Shown: positions 27,168 to 37,293 of the stretch, piece by piece
How the letters are laid out: each line of letters starts with the position of its first letter
Numbering within the stretch: position 1 is the first letter of the stretch
Assembly: GCA_965262875.1 (NCBI GenBank)
Contig: OZ253569.1
Span: 2,418,001 to 2,482,000, forward strand
Direction: 5' to 3'
DNA length: 64,000 bases
Origin: JBALVT01 sp965262875
GTDB lineage: Bacteria > Pseudomonadota > Gammaproteobacteria > Pseudomonadales > Halieaceae
Made by a program: the position numbers and the translations under genes
Notes under the pieces: model-generated
Databases searched by the model: none
What the model was told of the DNA's origin: nothing
What the model saw: the letters and a program-made list of their open reading frames with translations, nothing else

Positions 27168-28427
27168 GTGAAGAATACCATTCGCAATTTAAGCCTAGCT
27201 CCACAACTGGCAATTATCGCATTCGGACTCTGTCTGGCCATAGGTATGGCCTTGGTGGCGCTGGCGGCAACCTCCAGTCGACACCTGCAATTGGCACAAC
27301 AGGAGATCTATGGGACAGCGTTGGCCCAGCAGATTTCCTCCCGAGTTACCTTGGCACTCGAATCAGGTGACCTACTAAGTGTTAAGGCGACACTGGAGCG
27401 GTTTGTGGAGACCACGCCCACACGCGAAGTTGCTATCTTTGACATCGAAGGCAACGCCTTGGGGCAAGCCGGATCGTACCAAGGCCAGAGCCCACTGCAG
27501 TACCGGGCAGCGGTTGAAATAGCTGGGGATACTGCTGGCCATATCCAAATCACCTTGGGCATTGATCAGGCGGTGGCAGCCCATCGACGCTTCGTCTTCA
27601 CCCTGCTGGGACTGGCAATTTTGCTCGCTTTGGCGGCCTATGGCACGGTTCGTCATCTCGGCCAGCGACTATCAGATCAACTCGTGCAACTGGCTGACAC
27701 AATTTCGCTGGAACCGGAGCCCGGGTCCGACCCAACAAAACCACCGAACAATGAAATAGACCAGCTCAAAAACCGCATCGGCGAGCTGCCGATGGATTTA
27801 TTGCGCGCTCGCAAATCGACCGCATCCTCCCATGAAAACTACCGGGCCACAGCGGTGTTATACCTCCAGCTTAACAGCCTGGTTGACTATGTAGACACTC
27901 TGGATCAGCACTCGTTACAACGCTATACGGCCCGGCTTCATCAGGTCATTTACGGCGCGGCTGGGTTTTATTCAGGCGATTTAAAGGTAGTTAGGCAATT
28001 TGGCCTGGCAGTGTATTTTGGTGGCAACAGTCCCGCTGGAAGCCCCGTATTCAGAGCCGCATCCTGTGCCTGGCTGGTACGTGAACTCAGCGCGGAGCTG
28101 GAAAAACAATTACCTGTATCCATGTCTGTTGCGATGGCCATTTCCCAGAGCGAACTGGGAGTGGGTGACGAACGGGATATTTATCCCGGCCTTTATCTAC
28201 AGCACACGCTGGACGAATTGCAGGCTATATGTGCGCTCAAACCCCCGAACATATTGTTGGCACCCAAGGCCTGCGAGGATGTTGATATAGCCGGCCGCGT
28301 GGAATACCGGGAGACAGAGCTTCAGGATTACCAGATGCTGGTAGATTTTGAAGGCCCCTATCGGGATTTACTGGAACGCCAATTGCGCCTTATTTGGAAA
28401 CGCCTGACTGAGCTTTCAAAAAAGTAA
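27168..28427 (+). CDS. AhpA/YtjB (Smp)-like membrane protein
   Basis: 419 residues from a GTG start. Transmembrane helix at about residues 12-34 (QLAIIAFGLCLAIGMALVAL), a periplasmic stretch, then a second helix at about 144-162 (FVFTLLGLAILLALAAYG), and a long cytoplasmic part. Between serB and parC this is the position of the AhpA/YtjB family in gammaproteobacteria. The family is linked to haemolysin activation or membrane signalling, but its biochemical role is not established. Start choice rests on the GTG directly preceding a basic, signal-anchor-like N-terminus. Confidence 0.75.
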   Translation: MKNTIRNLSLAPQLAIIAFGLCLAIGMALVALAATSSRHLQLAQQEIYGTALAQQISSRVTLALESGDLLSVKATLERFVETTPTREVAIFDIEGNALGQAGSYQGQSPLQYRAAVEIAGDTAGHIQITLGIDQAVAAHRRFVFTLLGLAILLALAAYGTVRHLGQRLSDQLVQLADTISLEPEPGSDPTKPPNNEIDQLKNRIGELPMDLLRARKSTASSHENYRATAVLYLQLNSLVDYVDTLDQHSLQRYTARLHQVIYGAAGFYSGDLKVVRQFGLAVYFGGNSPAGSPVFRAASCAWLVRELSAELEKQLPVSMSVAMAISQSELGVGDERDIYPGLYLQHTLDELQAICALKPPNILLAPKACEDVDIAGRVEYRETELQDYQMLVDFEGPYRDLLERQLRLIWKRLTELSKK

Positions 28428-28436
28428 GCTCCCGCT

Positions 28437-30689
28437 CTACTCCCCGACATCCATGCTATCGACTTTCTGAAATCCTCTGGGCAACTTGTTTCCACGCCGG
28501 CCACGCTCTCCACGATAGTGCTCTAGATCCGAGAATTTTAGTTTGTGATGACGCTTACCCGCCCTGACAACCAGAGTGTCGTTTTCCGTGATCACCTGTA
28601 CTGCCACCATAAACTCCTCACGACTTTGAACCCTAGCCGTGGGTATACCAATAATTTTATTACCCTTACCCCGGGCCATCTGCGGTAGATCGGCTAGCGG
28701 GAATATCAGCATGCGCCCCTCGTTAGAAACCGCCGCAACCCAGGCGCCTTCAACGGCAGTGATTGGAGCTGGTTGAATGACTTCACCTCCCTTGGGGAGG
28801 GAAATCGCTGTTTTACCCGCGCGATTTTTGGTTTGTAAATCTCCGAGCTTGGCCACAAACCCGTAGCCGGCATCGCTGGCCAACAAGTATAAGTCTTCGT
28901 CCGAACCCATCATCAGACCTTCGAAACTGGCGCCGGAGGGCGGATTAATACGTCCGGTAGCGGGTTCTCCCTGGCCTCTGGCGGAGGGTAAGTTGTGTGA
29001 GCTAAGCGTGTATGCACGACCGGTAGAATCCAAAATTACGGTTGGCTGATTACTGCGCCCACAGACAGACAATTTAAAGCTGTCTCCCGATTTATAGCTC
29101 AGTGTTTCCGGATCAATATCGTGCCCCTTGCCCGCACGAATCCAACCTTTTTCGGACAAAACAACCGTGATGGGATCGGCCGAAACCAACTCCAATTCGC
29201 TAAATGCTTTGGCCTCATCACGCATAACCAGCGGGGATCGCCTGTCATCGCCGTACTCTTCGGCAACCGCTATCAGTTCCTTTTTAATCAGCGTTTTCAG
29301 CCTGGCCGCGCTGCCGAGGATTTTATTCAACTCATCCCGCTCCAGGGCAAGATCGTCCTGCTCACCCTTAATCTTCGTCTCTTCGAGCTTGGCGAGATTG
29401 CGTAGCTTCAATTCAAGAATGGCTTCCGCTTGCGCATCCGTGATGCTAAAACGCTCCATCAAAGCCGGTTTAGGTTTGTCCTGCGTACGAATAATGTGAA
29501 TGACTTCATCGATATTCAAAAAAGCAATCAGATAAGCTTCCAGCACATGCAAGCGCTTCAATACCCGCTCTAGCCGATACTCGAGCCGACGCCGAACTGT
29601 GCCAGTTCTGAAACTCAACCACTCTTTCAAAATACGATCCAGCCCCTTAACACCAGGCCTTCCATCTATCCCAATAACGTTCAGGTTTACGCGATAACTG
29701 CGCTCCAAATCTGTGGTGGCGAAGAGATGGCTCATCATGGCTTCGAGATCGACGCGGTTGGACCTTGGAATTACAACTAGCCGGGTTGGGTTCTCATGGT
29801 CTGACTCGTCTCGCAAGTCCGCAACCATGGGCAGTTTTTTTGCCTGCATTTGTTGGGCAATCTGCTCGAGCACTTTGGAGCCTGACACCTGATGAGGCAG
29901 CGCATTGATCACTACATCGCCGCCCTCTTGTTCCCAAACAGCACGCATTCTCAACCCGCCCCGACCACTTTCATACATGGCGTGGATATCCTCCACGGGA
30001 GTGATTACTTCGGCCGAGGTGGGAAAGTCTGGCCCTTTGACAAACTCACAGAGCTCTCGCACGGTCGCTTTGGGGTTTTCCAGTAGATGAATGGTGGCCG
30101 AAACCACTTCGCGCAAATTATGGGGCGGGACATCTGTTGCCATACCCACCGCTATACCCGTGGTTCCGTTGAGCAAAATATTGGGCACTTGTGCGGGCAA
30201 AACCGTGGGTTCATCCATCGTGCCATCAAAATTTGGACTCCAATCGACCGTACCTTGCCCCAATTCGGCAAGCAGCACTTCAGCATAAGGTGTTAACCGC
30301 GATTCGGTATAGCGCATGGCAGCGAATGATTTGGGGTCGTCGGGAGAACCCCAGTTTCCCTGGCCGTCGACCAGTGGGTAGCGATAGCTAAAGTTTTGCG
30401 CCATCAATACCATGGCCTCGTAGGCCGCGCTGTCCCCGTGAGGATGGAACTTGCCTATCACGTCGCCAACCGTGCGGGCCGACTTCTTGAATTTTGCAGT
30501 CGCCTTGAGCCCGAGTTCACTCATCGCGTAAATGATTCGCCGCTGTACCGGTTTGAGGCCATCGCCAACATGAGGAAGCGCACGATCCAAAATGACGTAC
30601 ATGGAGTAATCCAGGTAGGCCTTTTCGGCATACTTCTTCATCGACACCTGTTCGATGCCGTCTTGATCGATTTCTAAAATATCAGACAT
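28437..30689 (-). CDS. parC: DNA topoisomerase IV subunit A
   Basis: 750 residues, full length. The breakage-reunion domain contains GKFHPHGDSAAYEAMVLMAQ, in which the quinolone-resistance positions Ser and Glu are wild type. The active-site Tyr lies in FAAMRYTESRLTPYAE. C-terminal beta-pinwheel repeats follow. Decatenates daughter chromosomes with ParE. Convergent with the AhpA-like gene (9-base gap). Apparently intact, as expected for an essential gene amid this decay. Confidence 0.97.
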   Translation of the reverse strand: MSDILEIDQDGIEQVSMKKYAEKAYLDYSMYVILDRALPHVGDGLKPVQRRIIYAMSELGLKATAKFKKSARTVGDVIGKFHPHGDSAAYEAMVLMAQNFSYRYPLVDGQGNWGSPDDPKSFAAMRYTESRLTPYAEVLLAELGQGTVDWSPNFDGTMDEPTVLPAQVPNILLNGTTGIAVGMATDVPPHNLREVVSATIHLLENPKATVRELCEFVKGPDFPTSAEVITPVEDIHAMYESGRGGLRMRAVWEQEGGDVVINALPHQVSGSKVLEQIAQQMQAKKLPMVADLRDESDHENPTRLVVIPRSNRVDLEAMMSHLFATTDLERSYRVNLNVIGIDGRPGVKGLDRILKEWLSFRTGTVRRRLEYRLERVLKRLHVLEAYLIAFLNIDEVIHIIRTQDKPKPALMERFSITDAQAEAILELKLRNLAKLEETKIKGEQDDLALERDELNKILGSAARLKTLIKKELIAVAEEYGDDRRSPLVMRDEAKAFSELELVSADPITVVLSEKGWIRAGKGHDIDPETLSYKSGDSFKLSVCGRSNQPTVILDSTGRAYTLSSHNLPSARGQGEPATGRINPPSGASFEGLMMGSDEDLYLLASDAGYGFVAKLGDLQTKNRAGKTAISLPKGGEVIQPAPITAVEGAWVAAVSNEGRMLIFPLADLPQMARGKGNKIIGIPTARVQSREEFMVAVQVITENDTLVVRAGKRHHKLKFSDLEHYRGERGRRGNKLPRGFQKVDSMDVGE

Positions 30690-30788
30690 TGCGTTTCTAG
30701 CCCGTGTGGGATTACTGCCATTGGAAAAGCCCCGCTAGCGGAGCAGATATTGCGCCTTATCTATCTTTGACTGCTAAACCTGACGTCC

Positions 30789-31674
30789 CTATCTGAGGTT
30801 ACTGCTCATTCCTACTAACTGCTCATTGAGGTTGACGATGGAATTGGCCATATCAGTAAGCAGGCTGTGAATCGTAGCTGGATTATTGCGTATCAAATCG
30901 GTGAATTGTTCACGCGGGACCTTCACCACAGAGCATTTGGTCTGCGTGTGTGAGGGCCGCCATGGCGCCAAAAATTTCACCCTCGCCTATCTGCCCGACG
31001 TTGACCCCGTCAACAGAGACTTCCGCCACTCCGCTGGAAAGGTTGAATACGTAATCGGCCCGATCGCCCTCTCGAATAATAACCTCGCCCGGCTCGTAAA
31101 TTTCAAACCCCGGCGTAGGTTGATTGTCCTCGTCGATATTCGACGCAGAAATTCGCAACATCAAACCGGAATAGGTAATCAGTAACCGTGTCCATACTTT
31201 GACGGCTTCTGGTTCGTCAAAAACTCGACGCATAAATTCCAGAGCCGGATAGCTGCGCAGGGAAGCCCCAGTATCGCTGCCAAAGTACACGGTAGAATCG
31301 TGGTCGGAAGTGCCGGTAATATCCGGCAGCAGTATATCGCCCTGCTCGAGAATGTAGACGGTTCGGTTGTGGTATCGCGCCGACAAGGAGCCAGTTTCGA
31401 CGACGTACAATGTACCGCCATCAAAACCCAGGAAATTTCCCGAGAGGGTGGTTGCCACATCAATAGTGACGGCCGGGATTTTTATAATATCCAGTAGCGC
31501 TTCTACCAGATTACTGTACTGCTTGCTGAGAAACAGAAAATCATCGGCGAGCTCGACATTCGCTAGCATCGACATTTCCCTATGCTGTGTTGCCCTAAAA
31601 TGTGATGGCCCAGGCACCGATGCACCAATGCCAAAGTATTTGATCGCTAAAACACTCATGCGATTAAAAACCAT
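30789..31674 (-). pseudogene. Cyclic-nucleotide-binding (Crp/Fnr-like) protein, frameshifted
   Basis: The main frame ends with a cyclic-nucleotide-binding fold (YEPGEVIIREGDRADYVFNL, SSGVAEVSVDG, IGEGEIFGAMAALTH). The natural continuation (TQTKCSVVKVPREQFTDLI) lies in another frame from about 30955 to 30789. A one-base indel near 30955 restores a continuous protein. The upstream half (LLDIIKIPAVTIDVATTL) resembles a second sensor-like region. No DNA-binding helix-turn-helix is seen, so it may have been a cNMP sensor only. The start is uncertain (31674, or 31575/31569 internally). Confidence 0.75.
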
Positions 31675-31825
31675 CCAATATCTGCCCCACAGGTCTTTGG
31701 CTTATATAGTAACAACTAATCCCCGCCGGGAGAACATTAACCCCACAACTGAACCATTCCAGACTACCACTTGAGGTCGCTTGCGCGTAGTATCTCGCGA
31801 CCTGAAATCAAACAAAGTTACGAAA

Positions 31826-32311
31826 ATGAAGATCACTAAAGATAGCGTAGCCAGTTTCCATTATACGCTCACCGACAACACGGGTACTGAGTTGGAGACT
31901 TCGCGAGATGCCCAACCAACCGTCTATCTGCACGGTCGCAAGGGTATCCTCCCCGCTCTGGAAGCCCAGCTTGCCGACAAAGCAGCGGGAGATGTTATCC
32001 AGGCCATTCTGGCACCGGAAGATGCCTACGGGCTAAAGCGCGAAGAACAAATTACGCGCGTCCCAGTTAAACACCTTATTTACAAAGGCAAGCTTCGTCC
32101 GGGTATGTCAGTGCACCTCAACACTAGCAAGGGGCGCCAACCGGTGACTATAGCCAAAGTGGGTCGCCACAGCGCCGACATCGACACGAATCACCCCCTC
32201 GCTGGGAAGACCCTGCTGCAGTTTGACATTGAAATTGTCGATGTGAGAGCAGCCACAGCTGATGAACTAGGCCATGGTCACGCCCACGGACCCGGTGGAC
32301 ACGAGCACTGA
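31826..32311 (+). CDS. FKBP-type peptidyl-prolyl isomerase, SlyD/FkpB-like
   Basis: 161 residues starting MKITKDSVASFHYTLTD. FKBP core motifs include VYLHGRKGILPALEAQL and EDAYGLKREEQI with an inserted chaperone-like flap, and a short His-rich tail (HGHAHGPGGHEH) as in metal-binding SlyD proteins. It would isomerise Xaa-Pro bonds and may bind nickel. The start at 31826 is preferred over 31781 because it matches the family N-terminus. It is followed by elaA after two bases, so an operon is likely. Confidence 0.9.
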   Translation: MKITKDSVASFHYTLTDNTGTELETSRDAQPTVYLHGRKGILPALEAQLADKAAGDVIQAILAPEDAYGLKREEQITRVPVKHLIYKGKLRPGMSVHLNTSKGRQPVTIAKVGRHSADIDTNHPLAGKTLLQFDIEIVDVRAATADELGHGHAHGPGGHEH

Positions 32312-32313
32312 GC

Positions 32314-32784
32314 ATGGAGTTCAACTGGGAAATTTCGGCATTTGATGCGCTGAGTAACAACAGTCTCTACCACGCCTTACAACTACGACAGGAAGTGTTT
32401 GTGATTGAGCAAAACTGTATCTACCCCGACCTGGATGGCCTGGACCAGAAATCAATGCACATGCTTTGCTGGCAGGGGTCTACGCTGCTGGCCTACCAGC
32501 GCTGCCTGCCACCTGGGCTGAGTTACCCCGAAAGCTCGCTGGGAAGAATAGTGGTCGGTCCGGCCGGTCGCGGCCACAAACTCGGGCGAGAATTGGTACA
32601 ACGAGGGATAGATCTCAATACCAAAACGTGGCCCGCGAGCGATATTCAAATCGGCGCCCAGACCTACCTAAAGTCATTTTATGAAGGGCTGGGATTCGTC
32701 GCGCTGGGCGAGGAATATATAGAGGACGGAATAGCCCATATCCACATGCTGCGCAAGACAATCACAGCTCAAGAAGAAAGGTAA
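32314..32784 (+). CDS. elaA: GNAT-family acetyltransferase ElaA
   Basis: 156 residues, normal length. ElaA/GNAT signatures: LRQEVFVIEQNCIYPDLDGLD near the N-terminus and the acetyl-CoA loop LGRIVVGPAGRGHKLGRELV. The C-terminal YLKSFYEGLGFVALGEEY is typical of GNAT. The physiological substrate of ElaA is not known. It lies two bases after the SlyD-like stop and overlaps the 3' end of dtd, which is on the other strand. Confidence 0.9.
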   Translation: MEFNWEISAFDALSNNSLYHALQLRQEVFVIEQNCIYPDLDGLDQKSMHMLCWQGSTLLAYQRCLPPGLSYPESSLGRIVVGPAGRGHKLGRELVQRGIDLNTKTWPASDIQIGAQTYLKSFYEGLGFVALGEEYIEDGIAHIHMLRKTITAQEER

Positions 32785-33199
32785 CCGGGCCATCGTTAGT
32801 CAGGCTGACGCTCATGTTGGCACCGAACATTCCCGCGGCAACGTTGCCGTGGCGGGCTCGCAACGCGTTCAGCATGTAATCGTAGAGTATCCGGGCATCT
32901 GCAGGGGGTAGCGCTTCAGAAAAACTCGGCCGCAACCCCTTTTGGGTGTCGGCTGACAAGGTAAATTGCGAAACCAGTAGGACGCCGCCATCAGCCTCCA
33001 CCACATTTCGGTTCATCCTGTCCGCATCGTCGGCAAATATTCGATAGGCCAACAGCTTGTCCAACATTTTGTCGGCTCGATCGGGGTCATCACCCCTATC
33101 GAAACCGACAAACACGAGCAGGCCACTATCAATGCGACCAACGCATTGAGAATCGACCTCAACGCGAGCGTCGGAAACGCGCTGGAGCAGGGCTTTCAC
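32762..33199 (-). CDS. dtd: D-aminoacyl-tRNA deacylase
   Basis: 145 residues, exactly the family length. Motifs: MKALLQRVSDARVEVDSQ at the start, LLVSQFTLSADTQKGLRPSF (chiral-proofreading SQFTL) and the near-terminal MSVSLTNDGPVTFLLEL containing the NxGPVT motif. Removes D-amino acids, and glycine from tRNA-Ala, from charged tRNA. Convergent with elaA, with a 23-base overlap; 58 bases after typA on the same strand. Confidence 0.96.
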   Translation of the reverse strand: MKALLQRVSDARVEVDSQCVGRIDSGLLVFVGFDRGDDPDRADKMLDKLLAYRIFADDADRMNRNVVEADGGVLLVSQFTLSADTQKGLRPSFSEALPPADARILYDYMLNALRARHGNVAAGMFGANMSVSLTNDGPVTFLLEL

Positions 33200-33257
33200 C
33201 GACTAGGGCTGCCGGTGAATACCGCAACGGCAGGCAAAGATTGAAAACCGGATCAAT

Positions 33258-35069
33258 CTAGACTCTTCCGGCGCGACGGCGTTCATGCTCTTGCAGTAGC
33301 TTCTTGCGCAGGCGGATACTGTGCGGGGTCACTTCAACGAGCTCGTCGTCCTCTATGAATTCCAGGGCCTGTTCAAGCGTGTGCCGAATAGGTGGCGTCA
33401 TCACCAGGTTCTCATCGGTACCGGCGGCCCGGATATTGGTCAACTGCTTGGCCTTGGTCGGATTCACCGTTAAATCATTGTTGCGACTGTGCAGACCGAT
33501 AATCTGACCTTCGTAGACGTCTACATTGGGGTCAATAATCAAGCGACCGCGATCCTGCAGGGTAAATAGCGAATAGGCTAGAGTCTTACCCTTCATAAGA
33601 GATACCAACACCCCGTTAATACGATGCACAATTTCAGCATTTTTCACCGGGCCATAGTGATCAAATATGTGGGTGAGAATACCGCCGCCAGAGGTCAGTG
33701 TCAGAAACTGCGAACGAAAACCGATTAGTCCGCGCGCGGGAATAATAAACTCAAGTCGCACTCGGCCTTTGCCATCCGGAACCATGTTTTTTAGATCTGC
33801 ACGCCGTATACCCAGCTCTTCCATCACTGAGCCCTGATGTTGATCTTCGCAATCAATAACCAGTTGCTCGAAGGGCTCCTGTAACACGCCGTCGATTTCT
33901 TTCTGAATCACCTCGGGGCGCGATACACCCAGCTCAAAGCCTTCGCGGCGCATACTTTCGATCAAAACCGACAGGTGCAATTCTCCACGCCCCGACACAA
34001 CAAACTTATCTGGTGTATCACCTTGCTCCACTCGCAAGGCGACGTTGTGTATCAGCTCACGATCCAAACGCTCCCTGATATTGCGGGATGTGACGTATTT
34101 GCCCTCTTTGCCGGCAAAAGGCGAGTCATTCACCTGGAAGGTCATGCTAACGGTCGGCTCATCCACAGACAGCGCCGGCAGCGCCTCTATGTTGGCTGGA
34201 TCACAGATGGTGTCGGAAATATTCAGACCATCGATCCCCGTAACACAAACAATATCGCCGGCCTCAGCGGATTCAACATCAATACGTTCCAATCCGTGAT
34301 AACCCATGACTTTCAGAATACGGCCATTGCGTGCAGCACCTTCACCATCTACCACAGATACCTGGGTGCTCGGGGTCAAGACACCACGGGTGATACGACC
34401 TACGCCAATGACGCCCAGATAACTGCTGTAATCCAGTGCACTGATCTGCATTTGCAACGGGCCGTCAGAATTAACCTTGGGCGCGGGCACCTTTTCGATC
34501 ACCGTTTCAAAAAGAGGCGTCATATCGGTGGCCATGTCTTCATGATCCAGACCTGATATACCCTCGATAGCTGACGCAAAAACAATTGGGAAATCCAGCT
34601 GTTCATCCGTAGCGCCAAGGCGATCGAACAGATCGAACATTTGGTCTACAACCCAGTCGGGTCGCGCTCCAGGGCGGTCGATTTTATTGACCACAACAAT
34701 AGGGTTGAGTCCCTGCTCGAAGGCTTTTGAGGTTACAAATCGGGTTTGTGGCATAGGGCCGTCAACTGCATCAACAAGCAGAAGTACGGAATCCACCATG
34801 GACAGGACTCTTTCCACCTCGCCGCCAAAGTCTGCGTGTCCGGGTGTATCCACAATATTGATACGGTAGTCGTTCCAGCGCAGGGCGGTGTTTTTCGCCA
34901 GAATGGTAATACCGCGCTCTCGCTCCTGATCATTGGAATCCATGATTCGCTCGGCGCCTGCTGCTCGTCGATCCAGAGTGCCTGATTGCTGCAACAGGCA
35001 GTCGACCAAAGTGGTCTTGCCGTGGTCAACGTGGGCGATAATGGCGATATTTCGGAGCTTGTCGATCAA
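33258..35069 (-). CDS. typA: Ribosome-associated GTPase TypA/BipA
   Basis: 603 residues, full length. G1 AIIAHVDHGKTTLVDCLLQQ, RGITILAKNTA (switch I), VDTPGHADFGGEVERVLSMV (G3), VVNKIDRPGARPDWV (G4), then EF-G-like domains and the BipA C-terminal domain (HSIRLRKKLLQEHERRR). Acts on 50S assembly and stress adaptation. Last conserved chromosomal gene before the large mobile block; IS1380 lies about 85 bases upstream of its start. Confidence 0.98.
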   Translation of the reverse strand: MIDKLRNIAIIAHVDHGKTTLVDCLLQQSGTLDRRAAGAERIMDSNDQERERGITILAKNTALRWNDYRINIVDTPGHADFGGEVERVLSMVDSVLLLVDAVDGPMPQTRFVTSKAFEQGLNPIVVVNKIDRPGARPDWVVDQMFDLFDRLGATDEQLDFPIVFASAIEGISGLDHEDMATDMTPLFETVIEKVPAPKVNSDGPLQMQISALDYSSYLGVIGVGRITRGVLTPSTQVSVVDGEGAARNGRILKVMGYHGLERIDVESAEAGDIVCVTGIDGLNISDTICDPANIEALPALSVDEPTVSMTFQVNDSPFAGKEGKYVTSRNIRERLDRELIHNVALRVEQGDTPDKFVVSGRGELHLSVLIESMRREGFELGVSRPEVIQKEIDGVLQEPFEQLVIDCEDQHQGSVMEELGIRRADLKNMVPDGKGRVRLEFIIPARGLIGFRSQFLTLTSGGGILTHIFDHYGPVKNAEIVHRINGVLVSLMKGKTLAYSLFTLQDRGRLIIDPNVDVYEGQIIGLHSRNNDLTVNPTKAKQLTNIRAAGTDENLVMTPPIRHTLEQALEFIEDDELVEVTPHSIRLRKKLLQEHERRRAGRV

Positions 35070-35153
35070 GGGATTACCTCAAAGGGAATAGTCGTGCAAA
35101 AAAGGGCGCGGATTATACCCTGAATAGCGGCCCATGGGCAGCTGTACTAAGAC

Positions 35154-35760
35154 CCCAAATCCCCAGATAGGGTATCGCCAGCGTCTCAAGGGCCTCTGAA
35201 TCCCTCTTTCAAGTTTTATTATAAGCCTTCACAGCGGATAGGGCAGAGAGGTTTAATCAAAAACCGTTGCTCTGCGCAGTGTCAGCGCTTAATTGGCCAT
35301 TTTGGACGGACCTATCCTGTATAAGCCGTCATTCTTGTTCGATATTGGGTTAAATGGGCGGCGACTCAAACTCCTTCAGTGCAAGTAGCACTCGTTCCAA
35401 CAACATTCGGTGTTTTTCCTGCAGTTTTACAAATAGTTGCCGCCCCGTTCTGACGACTTTTGCCGCGATGGCCTACAAACGCCAGCGCAGGGTCATTGCT
35501 CGATGGTGCGCCAACTCTTCCGGCAGCAATTGGCGCATAAGGGCAAACAAATTGCAGGACAGTGCAGAGATTAAAAAGTACAGCGCATTGGCGTTAAAAT
35601 CCGGGCATGGCAACGTATCGCCGCCAAAATCCAGCTTCAGTTCCTTGAGGCGATTTTCGCTGTCCTCAGCACGCTGGTTATACCCCAGGGCACCTTCTCT
35701 TAGTGCTACGCACCAATTCACCTTGTACCCCAGGGCACCTTCTCTTAGTGCTACGCACCA
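35154..35760 (-). mobile_element. IS1380-family element, copy B (truncated)
   Basis: Begins with the terminal repeat CCCAAATCCCCAGATAG at 35154 and carries the last 200 codons or so of the transposase on the minus strand. It stops abruptly at 35760, within the second unit of the same 45-bp repeat that is expanded in copy A. The IS3 end starts at the next base. The missing N-terminal part is not found on the other side of IS3, so a deletion accompanied or followed that insertion. Confidence 0.9.
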
Positions 35761-35825
35761 TGAGGTGGTCTAATAGATCTGCACAACCCAGTTAAGGGAT
35801 AATACCCATAACTGGAGATTAAAGA

Positions 35826-36099
35826 ATGAACACAAGAAAGAAATATCCGAAGGAATTCAAGCTGGATGCCGTCAGCCTGGTACTGGATCAGGGTTACACA
35901 AGAATTGAAGCGGCGAAAAGTCTCGACATCAACTCCACCATGTTGGGGCGCTGGGTTAAAGAGCATCAACGATCAAGTGACGGACACGCTTTCCGCGGAA
36001 ACGGCAAGCTGACACCGGAGCAGGCAGAAATCCGCCAGTTGAGGGAGGAGAACCGGCGCTTGAAGATGGAGAAAGATATATTAAAAAAAGCGACGGTCT
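35826..36099 (+). CDS. IS3 orfA, 5' exon (split by group II intron A)
   Basis: Encodes the helix-turn-helix protein MNTRKKYPKEFKLDAVSLVL...INSTMLGRWVKEH with a C-terminal leucine-zipper-like helix (IRQLREENRRLKMEKDILKK). The exon ends ACGGTCT at 36099, where intron A begins GTGTGC. Joined to 41670-41692 it gives an intact 98-residue OrfA ending KKATVFFAKETR. Unspliced, it stops a few codons into the intron at 36110. Confidence 0.92.
36083..36090 (+). promoter_or_regulatory. A7G slippery site for OrfAB frameshift
   Basis: A run of seven A followed by G at the end of orfA, the classical -1 slippage sequence of IS3 elements. Slipping here puts ribosomes into the orfB frame (LLRQGNKVKYVFIAQ) only if intron A, which begins 10 bases downstream, has been removed. 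Confidence 0.7.
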
Positions 36100-36608
36100 G
36101 TGTGCTATGAAGCTGCATAATCGATGAGGGTAGGCCCCTCGACATCGCCTTGCAGGAGGGGATGTCAAACCACCTCAAGCTGCTGTGTTCAAGAGACATG
36201 GTAGTGAGCGTTGAGGAAAAGTCATAGAAAATATGGCAGGTAGGGAATAAGGAGACGAGCGCAAGCGAACCACTCGATGAGGTGTCGATAGCTTTTACCC
36301 GATGTCGTCAAAACCAGAGACCAGACCGTTTTCTGGGACAAATCAAGAAGTTACCTGTTTACTGACTTGATGGCGACCGGCATTAAGGTGGCGTGAACTT
36401 ATATCCAGGCGATTATGTGGAACATAGGAACCTGTCGTCCTGATGTGAAGGGAGAAGCCGAACTGGTAGTCCCAGGAAGGTGAGAGTACCGATGCAGGGC
36501 ACAGGGGCGGAGCACTCCGTAGTAGTGATGAAGCGGCTGTAATGGCGGTGGAGCGAAGGGGGTGAGTTGTTCAGCGAAGCAAGTTGGTCAACCAATTGGG
36601 AGGAACCA

Positions 36609-37293
36609 ATGAGTCAAGCAAAACCGTTTGAAATATCCAAGCATGCTGTATTTGATGCTTGGCGCCAAGTGAAGGCGAACCGCGGTGCTCATGGAGTAGA
36701 TGAACAGACGATAACTGAGTTCGAAGGGAACCTGAAAAGTAATCTCTACAGGCTCTGGAACCGTCTCTCATCAGGGAGCTATTTTCCACCACCGATTCGA
36801 GGGGTAGAGATACCTAAGAAGGATGGAAAATTTCGCCAGTTAGGCGTACCGACTGTAGCCGATCGGATTGCGCAGACAGTTGTGCGCAACCGGTTTGAAA
36901 CGCTTGTAGAACCTCACTTTCATCCAGACTCTTATGCCTATCGCAAAGGTAAATCGGCGATAGATGCAATCAGAGTCACGCGACAACGTTGCTGGAAATA
37001 CAGTTGGGTGCTGGAGTTCGATGTGCAAGGGGCGTTCGACAACATTGATCATGCGTTGATGCTAAAAGCAGTTCGGCATCATACCCAATGTCGCTGGACG
37101 TTACTGTATATCGAGCGCTGGCTAAAGGCTCCGTTGGTTAGAAAGGATGGCAGTATCGTGGAGAGAGACAAGGGTACACCTCAGGGCGGTGTCATTAGCC
37201 CGGTGTTATTCAATCTCTATCTGCATTATACCTTCGATCTATGGATGAAAAGGCACTTTCCGCACATTCCATTTGCGCGCTATGCCGACGATG
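36609..37293 (+). CDS. ltrA: Intron A reverse transcriptase/maturase, 5' part (split by intron B)
   Basis: Starts at ATG 36609 with GGAGG 7 bases upstream. Contains RT0-RT4: ANRGAHGVDEQTITEFEGNL, PPPIRGVEIPKKDGKFRQLG, YAYRKGKSAIDAI, VLEFDVQGAFDNIDH and GTPQGGVISPVLFNLYLHY. It breaks after YADD plus the first base of the next codon, where intron B starts at 37294. With the 3' part at 41030-41595 it is 1,251 nt, 416 residues. Unspliced translation reads into intron B and stops at 37322. Confidence 0.92.
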
